Shown: piece by piece, positions 8,148 through 17,387 of the stretch
How the letters are laid out: each line of letters opens with the position of its first letter
Position numbering within the stretch: position 1 is the stretch's first letter
Assembly (NCBI GenBank): GCA_964448305.1
Contig: CAYUWB010000011.1
Span: forward strand, 1 to 34,174
Reading direction: 5' to 3'
DNA length: 34,174 bases
From: Thioglobus_C sp964448305
GTDB lineage: Bacteria; Pseudomonadota; Gammaproteobacteria; PS1; Pseudothioglobaceae
Position numbers and translations under genes: made by a program
The notes under the pieces: model-generated
The model's input: only the letters and a program-made list of their open reading frames with translations
The model's database searches: none
What the model was told of the DNA's origin: nothing

Positions 8148-9679
8148 AGTTGTTTTATCCTGATGCCTAATAAGCGCAAGCAAACAAAGTACAGGGCTGC
8201 TGAAGCAATAACAATAAATGCGACAGAGCTAACACGTTGCCAAACGCCATTTTCTAAGTAAAAACTAATGTCGTTAGAAAAATTTAAAATAAAGACAACC
8301 ATTATAAAGCTTGCTAATAACACTTTTAAAAATAGTTTGATTAAATCGCTAGAAAAACGATAAATAGATTGTTTATTTAAATAATAATAAAGCAAAGAGG
8401 CGTTGATTACAGCAGAGATTGAAGTAGCGGCAGCTAGGCCTATATGGCCAAAATCAAAATATATAGCCAAAATTAAGTTTAAAAACACATTTGACACCAT
8501 AGCAACCACACCAACTTTAACCGGTGTTTTGGTATCGCCACGAGAAAGAAAGACAGGCGCTAGAATTTTGACCACGATAAAGGCTAGCAACCCTGAGCCA
8601 TAAGCAACCAAACTCAGTGCTGACATGTGCGCCGCAAAGGCATCAAATTTTTCATATTGAAATAAGGTGATGATTAATGGTTCGGCCAAAAGTACTAATC
8701 CAGCACAAGCGGGGGCGCCGAGTAATAAACCAATTTTCAGGGCGTAATTAATCGTCCGAGTGAATTTTTGCTTGTCTTTATTGGCATAATGATTACTAAG
8801 TTTAGCAAGTGCTACAGTAGCAAGTGCGATGCCAATTAACGCCAAAGGTAGCTCTAATAAGCGATCAGAATAATACAGCCAAGACACACTACCACTTACT
8901 AAAACAGTGGCAATCATAGTGTCAATCAATAGATTAATTTGTGAAACTGAAACGCCAAAAAGTGCAGGTAACATGCGTTTTTTTAAAGTGCCAACACTCG
9001 GGTGATCGCCACGGGTTAAATGCGGCATTTTTTTAATTTTAATTAAAAATGGAATCTGAAATAATAGTTGTACGACACCACCAATTAAAACCCCCCAAGC
9101 CAATGCCATAATAGGTGTTTCTAGGTATTGAGATAAATATACGGCACTTAAAATCATGGAAACATTCAGTAAAACAGGGGTAAAGGCCGGTACTGCGAAT
9201 TTATCATAAGTATTAAGAATGCTGCCTGCAAAAGCCGTTAATGAAATCAGCAGCAGGTAAGGAAAAGTAATTCTGAGCATGCTAGAGGCTAAATCAAATT
9301 TAGCAGGATCAGCGTCAAAATAAAAACCCCAGGCAAACATAAAGATAACCAACGGCGCCAACACCACTGCAATCACAGTGATAACAATTAAAACCGTTAG
9401 AAATTTGGTGCCAATATGATTAATGACATTTTGTACTTCTACCTCATCATGGTTGGCTTTGGTTTCAGCCAGTATAGGCACAAAAGCCTGAGAGAAGGCG
9501 CCTTCACCAAATAAGCGTCTAAGAAAATTAGGGATTCTAAAGGCAACTAAAAAAGCATCGGTAAATCCGTTAGCGCCAAAATATCGAGCGATAAAATAAT
9601 CACGAACCAAGCCTAATATACGAGATAAAAAAGTCATGACAGTCACAATACTGCTTGACTTTAAAAAAGACTTATCCAT
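8144..9679 (-). CDS. murJ: Lipid II flippase
   Basis: Polytopic inner-membrane protein of the MOP superfamily that flips lipid II for peptidoglycan synthesis. The N-terminal pattern (SRILGLVRDYFIARYFGA, then FRIPNFLRRLFGEGAFSQAF) is the hallmark of MurJ/MviN. The 511-residue length equals the family norm, and many hydrophobic segments follow. It lies 17 bp after lpxA, with a gagg ribosome binding site inside the end of lpxA, and overlaps yggX by 4 bp. In E. coli lpxA is followed by lpxB; here murJ takes that place. Confidence 0.96.
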   Translation of the reverse strand: MDKSFLKSSSIVTVMTFLSRILGLVRDYFIARYFGANGFTDAFLVAFRIPNFLRRLFGEGAFSQAFVPILAETKANHDEVEVQNVINHIGTKFLTVLIVITVIAVVLAPLVIFMFAWGFYFDADPAKFDLASSMLRITFPYLLLISLTAFAGSILNTYDKFAVPAFTPVLLNVSMILSAVYLSQYLETPIMALAWGVLIGGVVQLLFQIPFLIKIKKMPHLTRGDHPSVGTLKKRMLPALFGVSVSQINLLIDTMIATVLVSGSVSWLYYSDRLLELPLALIGIALATVALAKLSNHYANKDKQKFTRTINYALKIGLLLGAPACAGLVLLAEPLIITLFQYEKFDAFAAHMSALSLVAYGSGLLAFIVVKILAPVFLSRGDTKTPVKVGVVAMVSNVFLNLILAIYFDFGHIGLAAATSISAVINASLLYYYLNKQSIYRFSSDLIKLFLKVLLASFIMVVFILNFSNDISFYLENGVWQRVSSVAFIVIASAALYFVCLRLLGIRIKQL

Positions 9680-9696
9680 AAAATCTCAAATCGATT

Positions 9697-10494
9697 TTAT
9701 TCCTCAAGCGGACCGCGCATAATACCCACTTTTGAGCTGCGAATACATTTTACAAATTGCATGACTTCTGGGCTACCAGCCTCAGAGCTTTCAAGATCTT
9801 GTAAGGCGTGATCGAGCAGTCGACCTTGTGACTCACGGTACACCACTTTAAAGGCGCGTTTAATAGAGGAAACCGCACTTGATGAGAAGCCACGACGCTT
9901 CATACCTTCAGCATTAATACTTCTGACACGAGTTTGTGTACCTGAGGCCACCATATAGGCTGGAATGTCCTTGTTTACCTGACAACCCATACCAATATAA
10001 GTATGCATACCAATCATGCAAAATTGCTTAACCAAGGTAAAGCCACCTAAGATTGCCCAATCATGAACTCTAACATGGCCTGCGAGTGAGGCGTTGTTGG
10101 ACATAATCGTATGGTCGCCAACTTCACAATCATGAGCAATGTGAACGTATGCCATCAGCATATTGTTAGAGCCAACACGAGTGAGCGACTTCTCTTTTTC
10201 TGTGCCGCGGTTAATGGTACAAAATTCACGAATTAAGTTGTCATCGCCAATGACTAGGTTGGACTCTTGACCTTCTTCGTAGGTAATGTCTTGTGGGTCG
10301 CCACCGATAGAGGCAAACGAATAAATGTGGTTGTTTTTGCCGATTTTAGTCGGGCCTTGTATCACAGCATGAGATTCAACAATGGTGCCTGAACCAATCT
10401 CAACATTGGCGCCAATCACGGCATAAGCGCATATTTCAGCATTTTTATGGATTTTTGCACTAGGGTCGATAACTGCACTAGGGTCTATTGCCAT
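9697..10494 (-). CDS. lpxA: UDP-N-acetylglucosamine O-acyltransferase
   Basis: First enzyme of lipid A synthesis: transfers a 3-hydroxyacyl chain from ACP to UDP-GlcNAc. The left-handed beta-helix hexapeptide repeats are clear in the first 180 residues. The catalytic His is His121 in IAHDC, equivalent to E. coli His125. By the same offset of 4, the residue at the acyl-chain ruler position (E. coli Gly173) is Met169 here, as in Pseudomonas aeruginosa LpxA, which uses C10 chains. A strong gaggag ribosome binding site precedes the ATG. It follows fabZ by 30 bp. lpxB is not adjacent. Confidence 0.97.
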   Translation of the reverse strand: MAIDPSAVIDPSAKIHKNAEICAYAVIGANVEIGSGTIVESHAVIQGPTKIGKNNHIYSFASIGGDPQDITYEEGQESNLVIGDDNLIREFCTINRGTEKEKSLTRVGSNNMLMAYVHIAHDCEVGDHTIMSNNASLAGHVRVHDWAILGGFTLVKQFCMIGMHTYIGMGCQVNKDIPAYMVASGTQTRVRSINAEGMKRRGFSSSAVSSIKRAFKVVYRESQGRLLDHALQDLESSEAGSPEVMQFVKCIRSSKVGIMRGPLEE

Positions 10495-10524
10495 AACATT
10501 CTCCTCAAGATTTTTTTTTGTAAA

Positions 10525-10968
10525 TTAATCAGCCGCTTTTTGCGTACACATAAGCTCAGCCGTTGTTACGATTTGGTCTTCAACTAAAGCTCTGCACTTA
10601 AATTTCCACATACCGCGCTTAACTGTCATAACTTCAACTTCTAGGCGTAATTGATCACCAGGCTCTACCACACGCTTAAAGCGTACTTTATCTACACCGA
10701 CCAGCATATAGATTTGTCCATCAATGGGCTTGCCAACTTCTGATTTAAACGCCAATATACCGGTGGCTTGTGCTAGTGCCTCTATAATCATTACGCCAGG
10801 CATAATTGGCTGTGCAGGGAAATGGCCGGTAAATTGTGGTTCGTTAAAAGTGACGTTTTTAATGGCAACCAATGTCTTGCCAACTTCTAATTCCAAAACT
10901 CGGTCAATCAATAAAAAAGGGTAGCGATGGGGCAGGTAATTTTTAACGTCTTGAATATTCATTTCCAT
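10525..10968 (-). CDS. fabZ: 3-hydroxyacyl-ACP dehydratase
   Basis: Hot-dog-fold dehydratase of fatty-acid elongation; it competes with LpxA and LpxD for 3-hydroxyacyl-ACP, which explains its place between their genes. Catalytic His49 (FTGHFP) and Glu63 (MIIEALAQ) match E. coli His54 and Glu68. The segment HRYPFLLIDR is typical. The start at 10968 has an aaggat element 9 bases upstream; a second in-frame ATG at 10962 is possible. The gene starts 5 bp after the lpxD stop. Confidence 0.97.
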   Translation of the reverse strand: MEMNIQDVKNYLPHRYPFLLIDRVLELEVGKTLVAIKNVTFNEPQFTGHFPAQPIMPGVMIIEALAQATGILAFKSEVGKPIDGQIYMLVGVDKVRFKRVVEPGDQLRLEVEVMTVKRGMWKFKCRALVEDQIVTTAELMCTQKAAD

Positions 10969-10973
10969 GATGG

Positions 10974-11969
10974 TTAATCCTTTAAATTTTTTAATTTAAC
11001 ATTTAAGTATTTGATAATTTTATCAAGTTTTACTAGCCATAAGCCGACATTCTGCCACTGTTTGTGGGGCATTAATGGCATGATACCTGTGTACATACCA
11101 GGGGTTTTAATGTCTTTATCAATTGTGCTTTTTGCATTCACAATCACATCATCACAGATATTTAAGTGACCAACAATACCAACCATGCCGCCAATCATGC
11201 AGCGTTTGCCAAGCGTTGTGCTACCAGCAATACCAGTATTAGCAGCAACTGCTGTGTCTTGACCGATAATCACATTATGTGCAATATGGATTAAATTATC
11301 AAGTCTTACGCCATCGTGTATTTGGGTGTCTTCTAAAGTGCCTCTATCTATTGTAGTGTTGGCGCCAATGGTCACATTATCACCAATAACAACATTACCT
11401 AAATGTGCAATCGCATGCCATTTGTTTTGATTGTCCCTAGCATTGCCAAATCCTTCAGAGCCAATAACAGCACCTGGAGAAATTACCACATTATTGCCTA
11501 TTGAACAGCCTTGCAAAATCGTCACGTTAGAATGTAGATAAGCATTATCACCAATAGTGACGTTGTCTTCAATCACTGTATTCGGCCCAATAGTCGCATT
11601 GCGACCAATCACAACATCTTTGCCAATTGTGCAGTTTTGTGCCAGGATTGCCTGATTGGTTTTTGCACTAGAATGGACACCGCTAACAGGCAGCACTTGT
11701 TGTTTAAAATAATGCGTAATTTTGGCAAACGCTAAGTAAACATCGTCAACCACTAGGGCATTAGTGGGGCAGTCTTTTACTAGATCATGATTAAGGATAA
11801 CCACACCAGCTTGCGTGGCGACAAGATCTTGTTTGTATTTTTGACTAACCACATAAGTCAATTGATTGCTATTTGCTGAGGCAGGGGAGGCGATGCTGCT
11901 AATTTTAATTGCCTCGTCGCCAAATAAATCAGCATTAATAATTTTGGCAATTTCCCCAAGTGTGTGCAT
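10974..11969 (-). CDS. lpxD: UDP-3-O-acylglucosamine N-acyltransferase
   Basis: Third step of lipid A synthesis: N-acylates UDP-3-O-acyl-glucosamine using 3-hydroxyacyl-ACP. An N-terminal uridine-binding domain (about 1-100) is followed by hexapeptide repeats (about 105-290). The catalytic His is His231 in HIAHNVIIG, equivalent to E. coli His239. SPGAVIGSEGFG (164-175) is the conserved substrate segment. The 331-residue length is normal. The ATG shares one base with the skp stop (TAATG), which implies translational coupling. Gene order skp-lpxD-fabZ-lpxA is as in E. coli. Confidence 0.97.
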   Translation of the reverse strand: MHTLGEIAKIINADLFGDEAIKISSIASPASANSNQLTYVVSQKYKQDLVATQAGVVILNHDLVKDCPTNALVVDDVYLAFAKITHYFKQQVLPVSGVHSSAKTNQAILAQNCTIGKDVVIGRNATIGPNTVIEDNVTIGDNAYLHSNVTILQGCSIGNNVVISPGAVIGSEGFGNARDNQNKWHAIAHLGNVVIGDNVTIGANTTIDRGTLEDTQIHDGVRLDNLIHIAHNVIIGQDTAVAANTGIAGSTTLGKRCMIGGMVGIVGHLNICDDVIVNAKSTIDKDIKTPGMYTGIMPLMPHKQWQNVGLWLVKLDKIIKYLNVKLKNLKD

Positions 11970-12469
11970 TATTTAAAGCGCTGTCTAATCTTTTGACTAA
12001 TCATTGGTGTGATGTTTACTTTTTTGCTTGCAAAAGCCACTTCTTGATAAAGAATCAAATCAAACTTTTCTTTTTCAGCAACCTCTTTAATAACGGCGTT
12101 AATTAAGTCTTGTATCTTGCCCAATTCTAGTTCATTTTTAAGCTTTAGTTGTTTTTTTAGAGTGCGAGCTTGCTGTTTAAGCTGACGCTCTAGATTGGCT
12201 ATTTTTTGAATTTCAGCTTTTCGCTCAGATTGCGTGAGTGTTTTACTGTTTTTATTAAAAGCATCCGCTAATGATTGTATTTCTTGACTAAGCAGTAGAA
12301 GCTGCTCTTCTTGAGGCTGAAATTCTTTAATAACAGTTTGGTTGGCTTGAATAAATTGTGGTGAGCTACTAACCACATGATCAATATTAATGTAGCCAAT
12401 TTTTAAAGACTCTGCCTGCAATACAGCGCTAAACATTAACAATGCAAAAGCAATGATTTTCATCGTCAT
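11969..12469 (-). CDS. skp: Periplasmic chaperone Skp (OmpH family)
   Basis: Periplasmic chaperone that carries unfolded outer-membrane proteins to the Bam complex. A signal peptide covers about residues 1-19 with a likely cut after LQA. The mature part begins with LKIGYINIDHVV, typical of the family, followed by a long Lys/Glu/Gln-rich region (about 45-125) predicted to form the coiled-coil tentacles. A second ATG two codons in (12463) is an equally good start. It sits 7 bp after bamA and overlaps lpxD by one base. Sequence identity in this family is low; context makes the call firm. Confidence 0.9.
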   Translation of the reverse strand: MTMKIIAFALLMFSAVLQAESLKIGYINIDHVVSSSPQFIQANQTVIKEFQPQEEQLLLLSQEIQSLADAFNKNSKTLTQSERKAEIQKIANLERQLKQQARTLKKQLKLKNELELGKIQDLINAVIKEVAEKEKFDLILYQEVAFASKKVNITPMISQKIRQRFK

Positions 12470-12476
12470 TTACGTA

Positions 12477-14765
12477 TTAAAAACTTGTGCCAAGAGTAAA
12501 TTCAACCGTTTTAGTTTTATCTGCTGATTTTTTAACCAAAGGCGTGGCAGCATAAATACCCAGTGGGCCAACTGGCGTTAACCAAGAGAATGCGACACCA
12601 GTAGACATGCGCACATTATCTACGCTAAAACTAGAAGCTTTTTCTTCTACCGAGCCAGCATCAATAAAGGCACTCATGCGCATATTCTTGCTGTCGTTAA
12701 TAAATTTCATTGGTGAAATAACAGAAGTACCTGCTAATAGTGATAATTCACCACCCTTGGCCTTGCCATCGCTATAAGTTGCACCGAGTGAGTTGAAGTC
12801 AAATCCACGTACTGAGGATGAACCACCACCGAAGTAGCGTTTAAAGAAAGGCAGCTCTTTACCGCCATAACCCTGTGCTAAACCTAAACTACCATTGATT
12901 TTCCAGGTTACATCATTACCGATTGGATAATAACTTTTGTGTGAGGCATCTAGCTTGTAGTAACGAAAATCTGCGATGGGCAACGTCAAGTCTAAACTCA
13001 AGTTATTTTTTTGTCCTTCAGTTGGATAGTTAAAGTTATTGAGTGTGTTATTAGACCAATGAACATTGGTTTTAACTTCCGTTTTATCGCCGCTAGCACA
13101 TTGTGTCTCTTCGTGATTTGCATCTGCAAAAGTTGTGCCACAAGTAATGGTTCGGCTTGAGGCTCTAATATCAGCACCAATACGTGTGTCTTCTGTCACT
13201 GGAATACCATAACCCAAGCTAAAGCCGTTTTCATCAATCTTGTAAGAAGAAACATCAAGATTTGCACCGTCAATTGATTTGGTAAAGATGCCGTAACTGA
13301 TTGAGTGCTTGTCTTCAGTAAAGTAAGGGTCAGAGAAATAAAAACTCATCTCTTGTACCGCTTCAGAATTTGACAACGCGGCGTTTAATGTGTTGCCCGT
13401 GCCTAAGAAGTTGTTTTCTTTAATGCCCATATTAAACGCTGCACCAGAACTATTAGAATGCGATAAACCAATAGAGAAAGTACCGGTTTTGGTTTCTTCT
13501 ACACTAAAATGTAGATTGATTTTGTCGTCAAATTCTTTAAGTCTTGAAACTTCCATTTGCACATCAGAGAAAAAACCTAAGCGTTTAATTTTTTTCACAG
13601 ACTCGTCTAGTTCGGTGTTTGAATATAGGCCACCTTCAGCAATGCCGATTTCACGGCGAATAACTTCATCTTGTGTACGGGTGTTGCCAACAATGGTGAT
13701 GCGATTAATATAAACCTTCTTGTTTAAGGAAATGTTAATGTCTAAATCAATCGTGTGTGTTTTAACGTTTTCTTTGGTAATTGGATCAACCTTGGCAAAA
13801 GCATAACCTTGATCTGCAAATAAATCAGTAACAGACTGAATACTTTCAATAACTTTTTTACGCTTGAATACATCGCCTTTAGCAATGGTGATTAAGCGAT
13901 TAAGATCATCAATGGATTGATTGAGCAAATCGCCACTAAATTGAATACTGCCAACCTTGTACTCTGCACCTTCGCTAACTTGAATATCAATACTGATATT
14001 TTGTTTATCATCAGACAAGTCTGTTTTAACTTGAGCGATTTTAAAATCAAGATAACCTGAATTAACATAAAGTGATTTCACTGCTTCAACACCAGCATCG
14101 AGCGCTACTTTAGAATAGTGATCTTTTTCAGTAAAGTAGTTTAATGGGAAAAAGTCCGCCTCACCGATTTCAAACAAATCTAACAAGTCGTCTTCATCAT
14201 GTACTTGGTTGCCGCTAATTTTCATACTACTAATACGTGCCACTTCGCCTTCATTGATATCCAACTCAACGCCGACACGGTTTTGCGCATCAATTTCAAT
14301 GGTTTTAGTAATCTTAATACCATAATAACCCTTAGAAATATAAGAGGCTTCTAGTTGAGAGATAAGCTTGTCTAGTTGTCTTTTATTGAAAATCTTACCT
14401 TGAGACAAATCCATACTCTTTAAAACTTGATTGATAGACTCTTCTTCAATCACTTTGTCTGAGTAATTTAATAGCTCAACATACTTAATATGTGGATTTT
14501 CTTGAAGCTTGATTTTTAGCACTTGCTCAGATTCTGAAACTTCAATGTCTTTGAAAAATTGCGTTTTATAAAGTGCACGAATAATTTGTGTTGAGGTTTT
14601 TTTGTTGTAATCATCACCGACTTCAACTGGCAAGTAGCTTAAAACTGTACCTCTAGAAATGGCGTTAAGTCCAAGTATTTCAATGCTTTTGATAGGGGCA
14701 GATTGCGCAATAGAGGCTATCGACAGAGCCAAAATTAAAGAAATTTTAATAAGAATTTTTTTCAT
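12477..14765 (-). CDS. bamA: Outer membrane protein assembly factor BamA
   Basis: Omp85-family core of the Bam complex that inserts beta-barrel proteins in the outer membrane. The start is placed at the ATG at 14765, because MKKILIKISLILAL begins a good signal peptide ending near AQSA; a longer frame from 14801 overlaps rseP and adds 12 unlikely residues. This gives 762 residues. POTRA-type repeats fill about residues 22-410 and the C-terminal barrel carries the conserved SVRGF motif. The protein ends in Phe, as outer-membrane barrels usually do. Two cysteines, in RTITCGTTF and ETQCASGD in the barrel part, could form a disulfide. It follows rseP by 10 bp. Confidence 0.97.
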   Translation of the reverse strand: MKKILIKISLILALSIASIAQSAPIKSIEILGLNAISRGTVLSYLPVEVGDDYNKKTSTQIIRALYKTQFFKDIEVSESEQVLKIKLQENPHIKYVELLNYSDKVIEEESINQVLKSMDLSQGKIFNKRQLDKLISQLEASYISKGYYGIKITKTIEIDAQNRVGVELDINEGEVARISSMKISGNQVHDEDDLLDLFEIGEADFFPLNYFTEKDHYSKVALDAGVEAVKSLYVNSGYLDFKIAQVKTDLSDDKQNISIDIQVSEGAEYKVGSIQFSGDLLNQSIDDLNRLITIAKGDVFKRKKVIESIQSVTDLFADQGYAFAKVDPITKENVKTHTIDLDINISLNKKVYINRITIVGNTRTQDEVIRREIGIAEGGLYSNTELDESVKKIKRLGFFSDVQMEVSRLKEFDDKINLHFSVEETKTGTFSIGLSHSNSSGAAFNMGIKENNFLGTGNTLNAALSNSEAVQEMSFYFSDPYFTEDKHSISYGIFTKSIDGANLDVSSYKIDENGFSLGYGIPVTEDTRIGADIRASSRTITCGTTFADANHEETQCASGDKTEVKTNVHWSNNTLNNFNYPTEGQKNNLSLDLTLPIADFRYYKLDASHKSYYPIGNDVTWKINGSLGLAQGYGGKELPFFKRYFGGGSSSVRGFDFNSLGATYSDGKAKGGELSLLAGTSVISPMKFINDSKNMRMSAFIDAGSVEEKASSFSVDNVRMSTGVAFSWLTPVGPLGIYAATPLVKKSADKTKTVEFTLGTSF

Positions 14766-14775
14766 ACTTTTAAAC

Positions 14776-16122
14776 TTATGATAATAATCGCAAAAAGTCA
14801 TTATACATCGCTACGAACGTTAGTGACAAGATAACAAACAAACCGATTTTTAATGCATTTTGTTGTACAGACTGACTCACGGGCGAGCCTTTTAAAATTT
14901 CAATTAAATAAAACAACAAGTGTCCGCCGTCAAGCAGCGGAATAGGGAGTAAATTAAGCAGGCCTAAACCGATACTAATTAAGGCTATAAATGATAAAAA
15001 GGAGATTAGCCCAACACTGGCTGTTTTACCTGCATAATCTGCAATGCTAACAGGGCCACTAATTTGCTTGATAGAGGCTTCGCCTAAAATCATCTTTTGA
15101 ATCATTTTTAAGTTCAAAATAGTTAGCTGATAGGTTTTAACGTTGGCAGCTAAAAACGCATCGACAGGTTGTTTTTTAACCAAAACACGCCATTCATCTA
15201 AATAACCTTCTGGCGCCATAACACTCACACCTATCTTGGGCGTGCCATTATCCTTTTTTGGTGTGAGCGCGCGCGTGATGATTTGTTCATCCCTGAGAAT
15301 GCGTAGTTGCATAGCTTGCCCAGTATTTTGTTTAATCATTACTATAAAGTCGCGCCAAGTATTGAGTGTTTTGTTGTTAGCGCTAAGTATTTGATCGCCT
15401 GTTTGAATACCAGCTGAACTTGCCGGAAACCCATCGATTACTTGATCAATGATTGGCTTAAGCTCTAATATTGGTAGAGAAAACTCAAAACCTAAATACT
15501 GTTCAACCCCTTGCTCTGGATTGGAAAGAAAGTCTTGCTTTAAATCTAGTGTCAGCGTTTTTAAATCGGTGTTTTTTGAACGCGCATCAATTTGCATGGT
15601 TGGTGTTTGTGCTGCGCGAACAAAAGCAAAAGAAAATTCGCTAATACTGGGTGTGTTTTGTGCATTAATGCTTAACAGTTGATCACCCACTTCTAATCCA
15701 GCCTGCTCAGCAATACTGTCATTTTTAACCACGCCAACCACAGGCTTTATACCGTGAGTGCCAATGATAAAGATGGCAGTATAAATGATAACAGCTAATA
15801 TGAAATTTGCTGCCGGGCCGGCTACAACAACCCCGATACGCTTATAAACAGATTGTGTATTAAAAGCCCTATGCTTTTCACTTGGATCAACTACACCTTC
15901 GTTTTCATCTAGCATTTTGACAAAACCACCCAAGGGCAGGGCGCACAAAGTGTATTCGGTTTCGCCGATTTTCCATGATTTTAAGATTTTGCCAAAGCCG
16001 ACCGAGAATCGTAGTACTTTGATGCCGAATTTTTTAGCTACCCAAAAATGACCAAATTCATGCACTGTTACCAAAATACCAATGGTAACAATAAAGGCGA
16101 GTAAAGCATTTAAAAATGCCAT
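14776..16122 (-). CDS. rseP: Site-2 intramembrane zinc protease RseP
   Basis: Inner-membrane metalloprotease; in E. coli it cleaves RseA in the sigma-E envelope stress pathway and clears signal-peptide remnants. The zinc motif HEFGH is at 21-25 in the first membrane segment. The C-terminal NLLPIPLLDGG (390-400, Asp398) supplies the third ligand. Two PDZ domains occupy the middle, with membrane segments near 100-120 and at the C-terminus. The 448-residue length matches E. coli RseP (450). It is followed by bamA as in E. coli, but is preceded by a DUF971 gene rather than dxr-uppS-cdsA. No clear Shine-Dalgarno sequence precedes the ATG. Confidence 0.96.
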   Translation of the reverse strand: MAFLNALLAFIVTIGILVTVHEFGHFWVAKKFGIKVLRFSVGFGKILKSWKIGETEYTLCALPLGGFVKMLDENEGVVDPSEKHRAFNTQSVYKRIGVVVAGPAANFILAVIIYTAIFIIGTHGIKPVVGVVKNDSIAEQAGLEVGDQLLSINAQNTPSISEFSFAFVRAAQTPTMQIDARSKNTDLKTLTLDLKQDFLSNPEQGVEQYLGFEFSLPILELKPIIDQVIDGFPASSAGIQTGDQILSANNKTLNTWRDFIVMIKQNTGQAMQLRILRDEQIITRALTPKKDNGTPKIGVSVMAPEGYLDEWRVLVKKQPVDAFLAANVKTYQLTILNLKMIQKMILGEASIKQISGPVSIADYAGKTASVGLISFLSFIALISIGLGLLNLLPIPLLDGGHLLFYLIEILKGSPVSQSVQQNALKIGLFVILSLTFVAMYNDFLRLLS

Positions 16123-16134
16123 AGGGTTTAGACT

Positions 16135-16488
16135 TTAAATCTCAGAATGTGTGTGTCCTGCCGCTTTTAACTTGGCTAAATACTCAGGCCAAAGATCTTT
16201 GTCATTAGTGGCCAAATGATGCAGGTGGGACCAAGAGTAAATGCCACTATCATGACCATCACTAAAGAACAAAATAATAGCGTAATTACCAGTTGGTTCA
16301 ATACGTGTAATCGTGACATTTTCTTTGTCAATTTGCAATGTTTCTTGTCCAGGGCCATGACCAACCACCTCTGCAGAAGGCGAATACACTCTTAAATATT
16401 CGGCGCTTAACGGGTAATCAACGCCATCAAAAGTAACGGTTAATAATGTTTTTTCTTTGTTAAGTGTAATATTACTAGGTGTGATCAT
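16135..16488 (-). CDS. DUF971 family protein
   Basis: Small cytoplasmic protein (117 residues) of the DUF971 family, which is related to the N-terminal domain of gamma-butyrobetaine hydroxylase. The family pattern is visible: FDGVDYPLSAEYLRVYSPSA, then VGHGPGQ, and FSDGHDSGIYSW near the middle. The role is uncertain; links to iron-sulfur proteins have been proposed for relatives. The ATG at 16488 is chosen over a TTG at 16500 because it has a gga element 7 bases upstream and matches the family's usual start. It lies 12 bp before rseP and is divergent from dapF. Confidence 0.88.
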   Translation of the reverse strand: MITPSNITLNKEKTLLTVTFDGVDYPLSAEYLRVYSPSAEVVGHGPGQETLQIDKENVTITRIEPTGNYAIILFFSDGHDSGIYSWSHLHHLATNDKDLWPEYLAKLKAAGHTHSEI

Positions 16489-16516
16489 GACAAAATCCAA
16501 ATTAAATGAGGTGCTA

Positions 16517-16543
16517 ATTTTAGCAGATACTTTAATTTGTAAA
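16517..16543 (-). promoter_or_regulatory. Possible extended -10 promoter for DUF971-rseP-bamA run
   Basis: In the 86-bp space between divergent DUF971 and dapF, the minus strand carries TGC-TAAAAT (extended -10, 16517-16525) with a TTTACA hexamer (16538-16543) 15 bp upstream of the -10. The spacing is short, but the TG extension may compensate. It could start the long envelope operon. No convincing plus-strand promoter for dapF was resolved here. Confidence 0.4.
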
Positions 16544-16574
16544 CACGCAAGAAACTAACAGTTAAAATGTGCGT

Positions 16575-17387
16575 ATGATTAATTTTACAAAAATGCACGG
16601 ACTGGGTAACGATTTCATGGTGATTGACAATACTATGGGCGCCATTACTCTGAGTGCTGAGCAGATTATCGCCTTGGCTCATCGGCACTTTGGCATTGGC
16701 TTTGACCAACTTTTAATGGTAGAGCCATCCACCACACCGGGCGTTGATTTTAGCTATGTTATTTACAATGCAGATGGTACTGAGGTAGAGCAATGCGGCA
16801 ATGGTGCGCGTTGTTTTGCGCGCTTTGTGACCGAAAAAAGCTTAACAGCAAACAATCCGATTAATGTTGAAACTCGAGCAGGCTTAATGAGTTTGTTCAT
16901 CAACGAAGACAACACTGTGCAAGTAGACATGGGTGAGCCAAATTTTAATCCAGTTAATATTCCTTTGCGTTCAGTAGGGCAAGAAAACACTTATGAAATT
17001 GCAGGCTATGAAGTAGCCGCATTGTCAATAGGAAACCCGCATTGTGTTTTATTGGTTGATGATGTGAATACTGTCAATGTAGAAGAAATTGCTAGACAAA
17101 TTCAACAAAGCGAATTATTACCCAACCAAGCCAATGTCGGTTTTATGCAGATATTAAGCAGTAATGAGATCAATCTGCGTGTTTATGAGCGTGGCGCTGG
17201 AGAGACACTGGCTTGTGGCTCAGGTGCTTGTGCTGCGGTTATTTCTGGTGTTCGTGCAGGGTTTTTAGATTCCACTGTCGTCGCCCATCTCAGAGGTGGA
17301 GATGCACTAATTGAGTACACCGAAGGCGAGCATGTATTTTTATCTGGCCCAGCACAGTTTGTTTATGAAGGACAAGTAGAAGTTTAA
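16575..17387 (+). CDS. dapF: Diaminopimelate epimerase
   Basis: Interconverts LL- and meso-diaminopimelate for lysine and peptidoglycan synthesis by a two-cysteine, cofactor-free mechanism. Both catalytic cysteines are present: Cys74 in QCGNGARC and Cys214 in ACGSGACAA. The ATG at 16575 is chosen over a GTG at 16569 because the protein then begins as in E. coli (a few residues before MHGLGNDFM). The 270-residue length is normal. It is the only plus-strand gene between 2.1 and 20.4 kb. Its stop overlaps the stop of the convergent apaH by 3 bases (TTAA shared). Confidence 0.97.
   Translation: MINFTKMHGLGNDFMVIDNTMGAITLSAEQIIALAHRHFGIGFDQLLMVEPSTTPGVDFSYVIYNADGTEVEQCGNGARCFARFVTEKSLTANNPINVETRAGLMSLFINEDNTVQVDMGEPNFNPVNIPLRSVGQENTYEIAGYEVAALSIGNPHCVLLVDDVNTVNVEEIARQIQQSELLPNQANVGFMQILSSNEINLRVYERGAGETLACGSGACAAVISGVRAGFLDSTVVAHLRGGDALIEYTEGEHVFLSGPAQFVYEGQVEV

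Noticed and set aside
14765..14801. Longer BamA starting at 14801
   Set aside because: The extra 12 residues precede a normal signal peptide and overlap rseP; the ATG at 14765 fits better.
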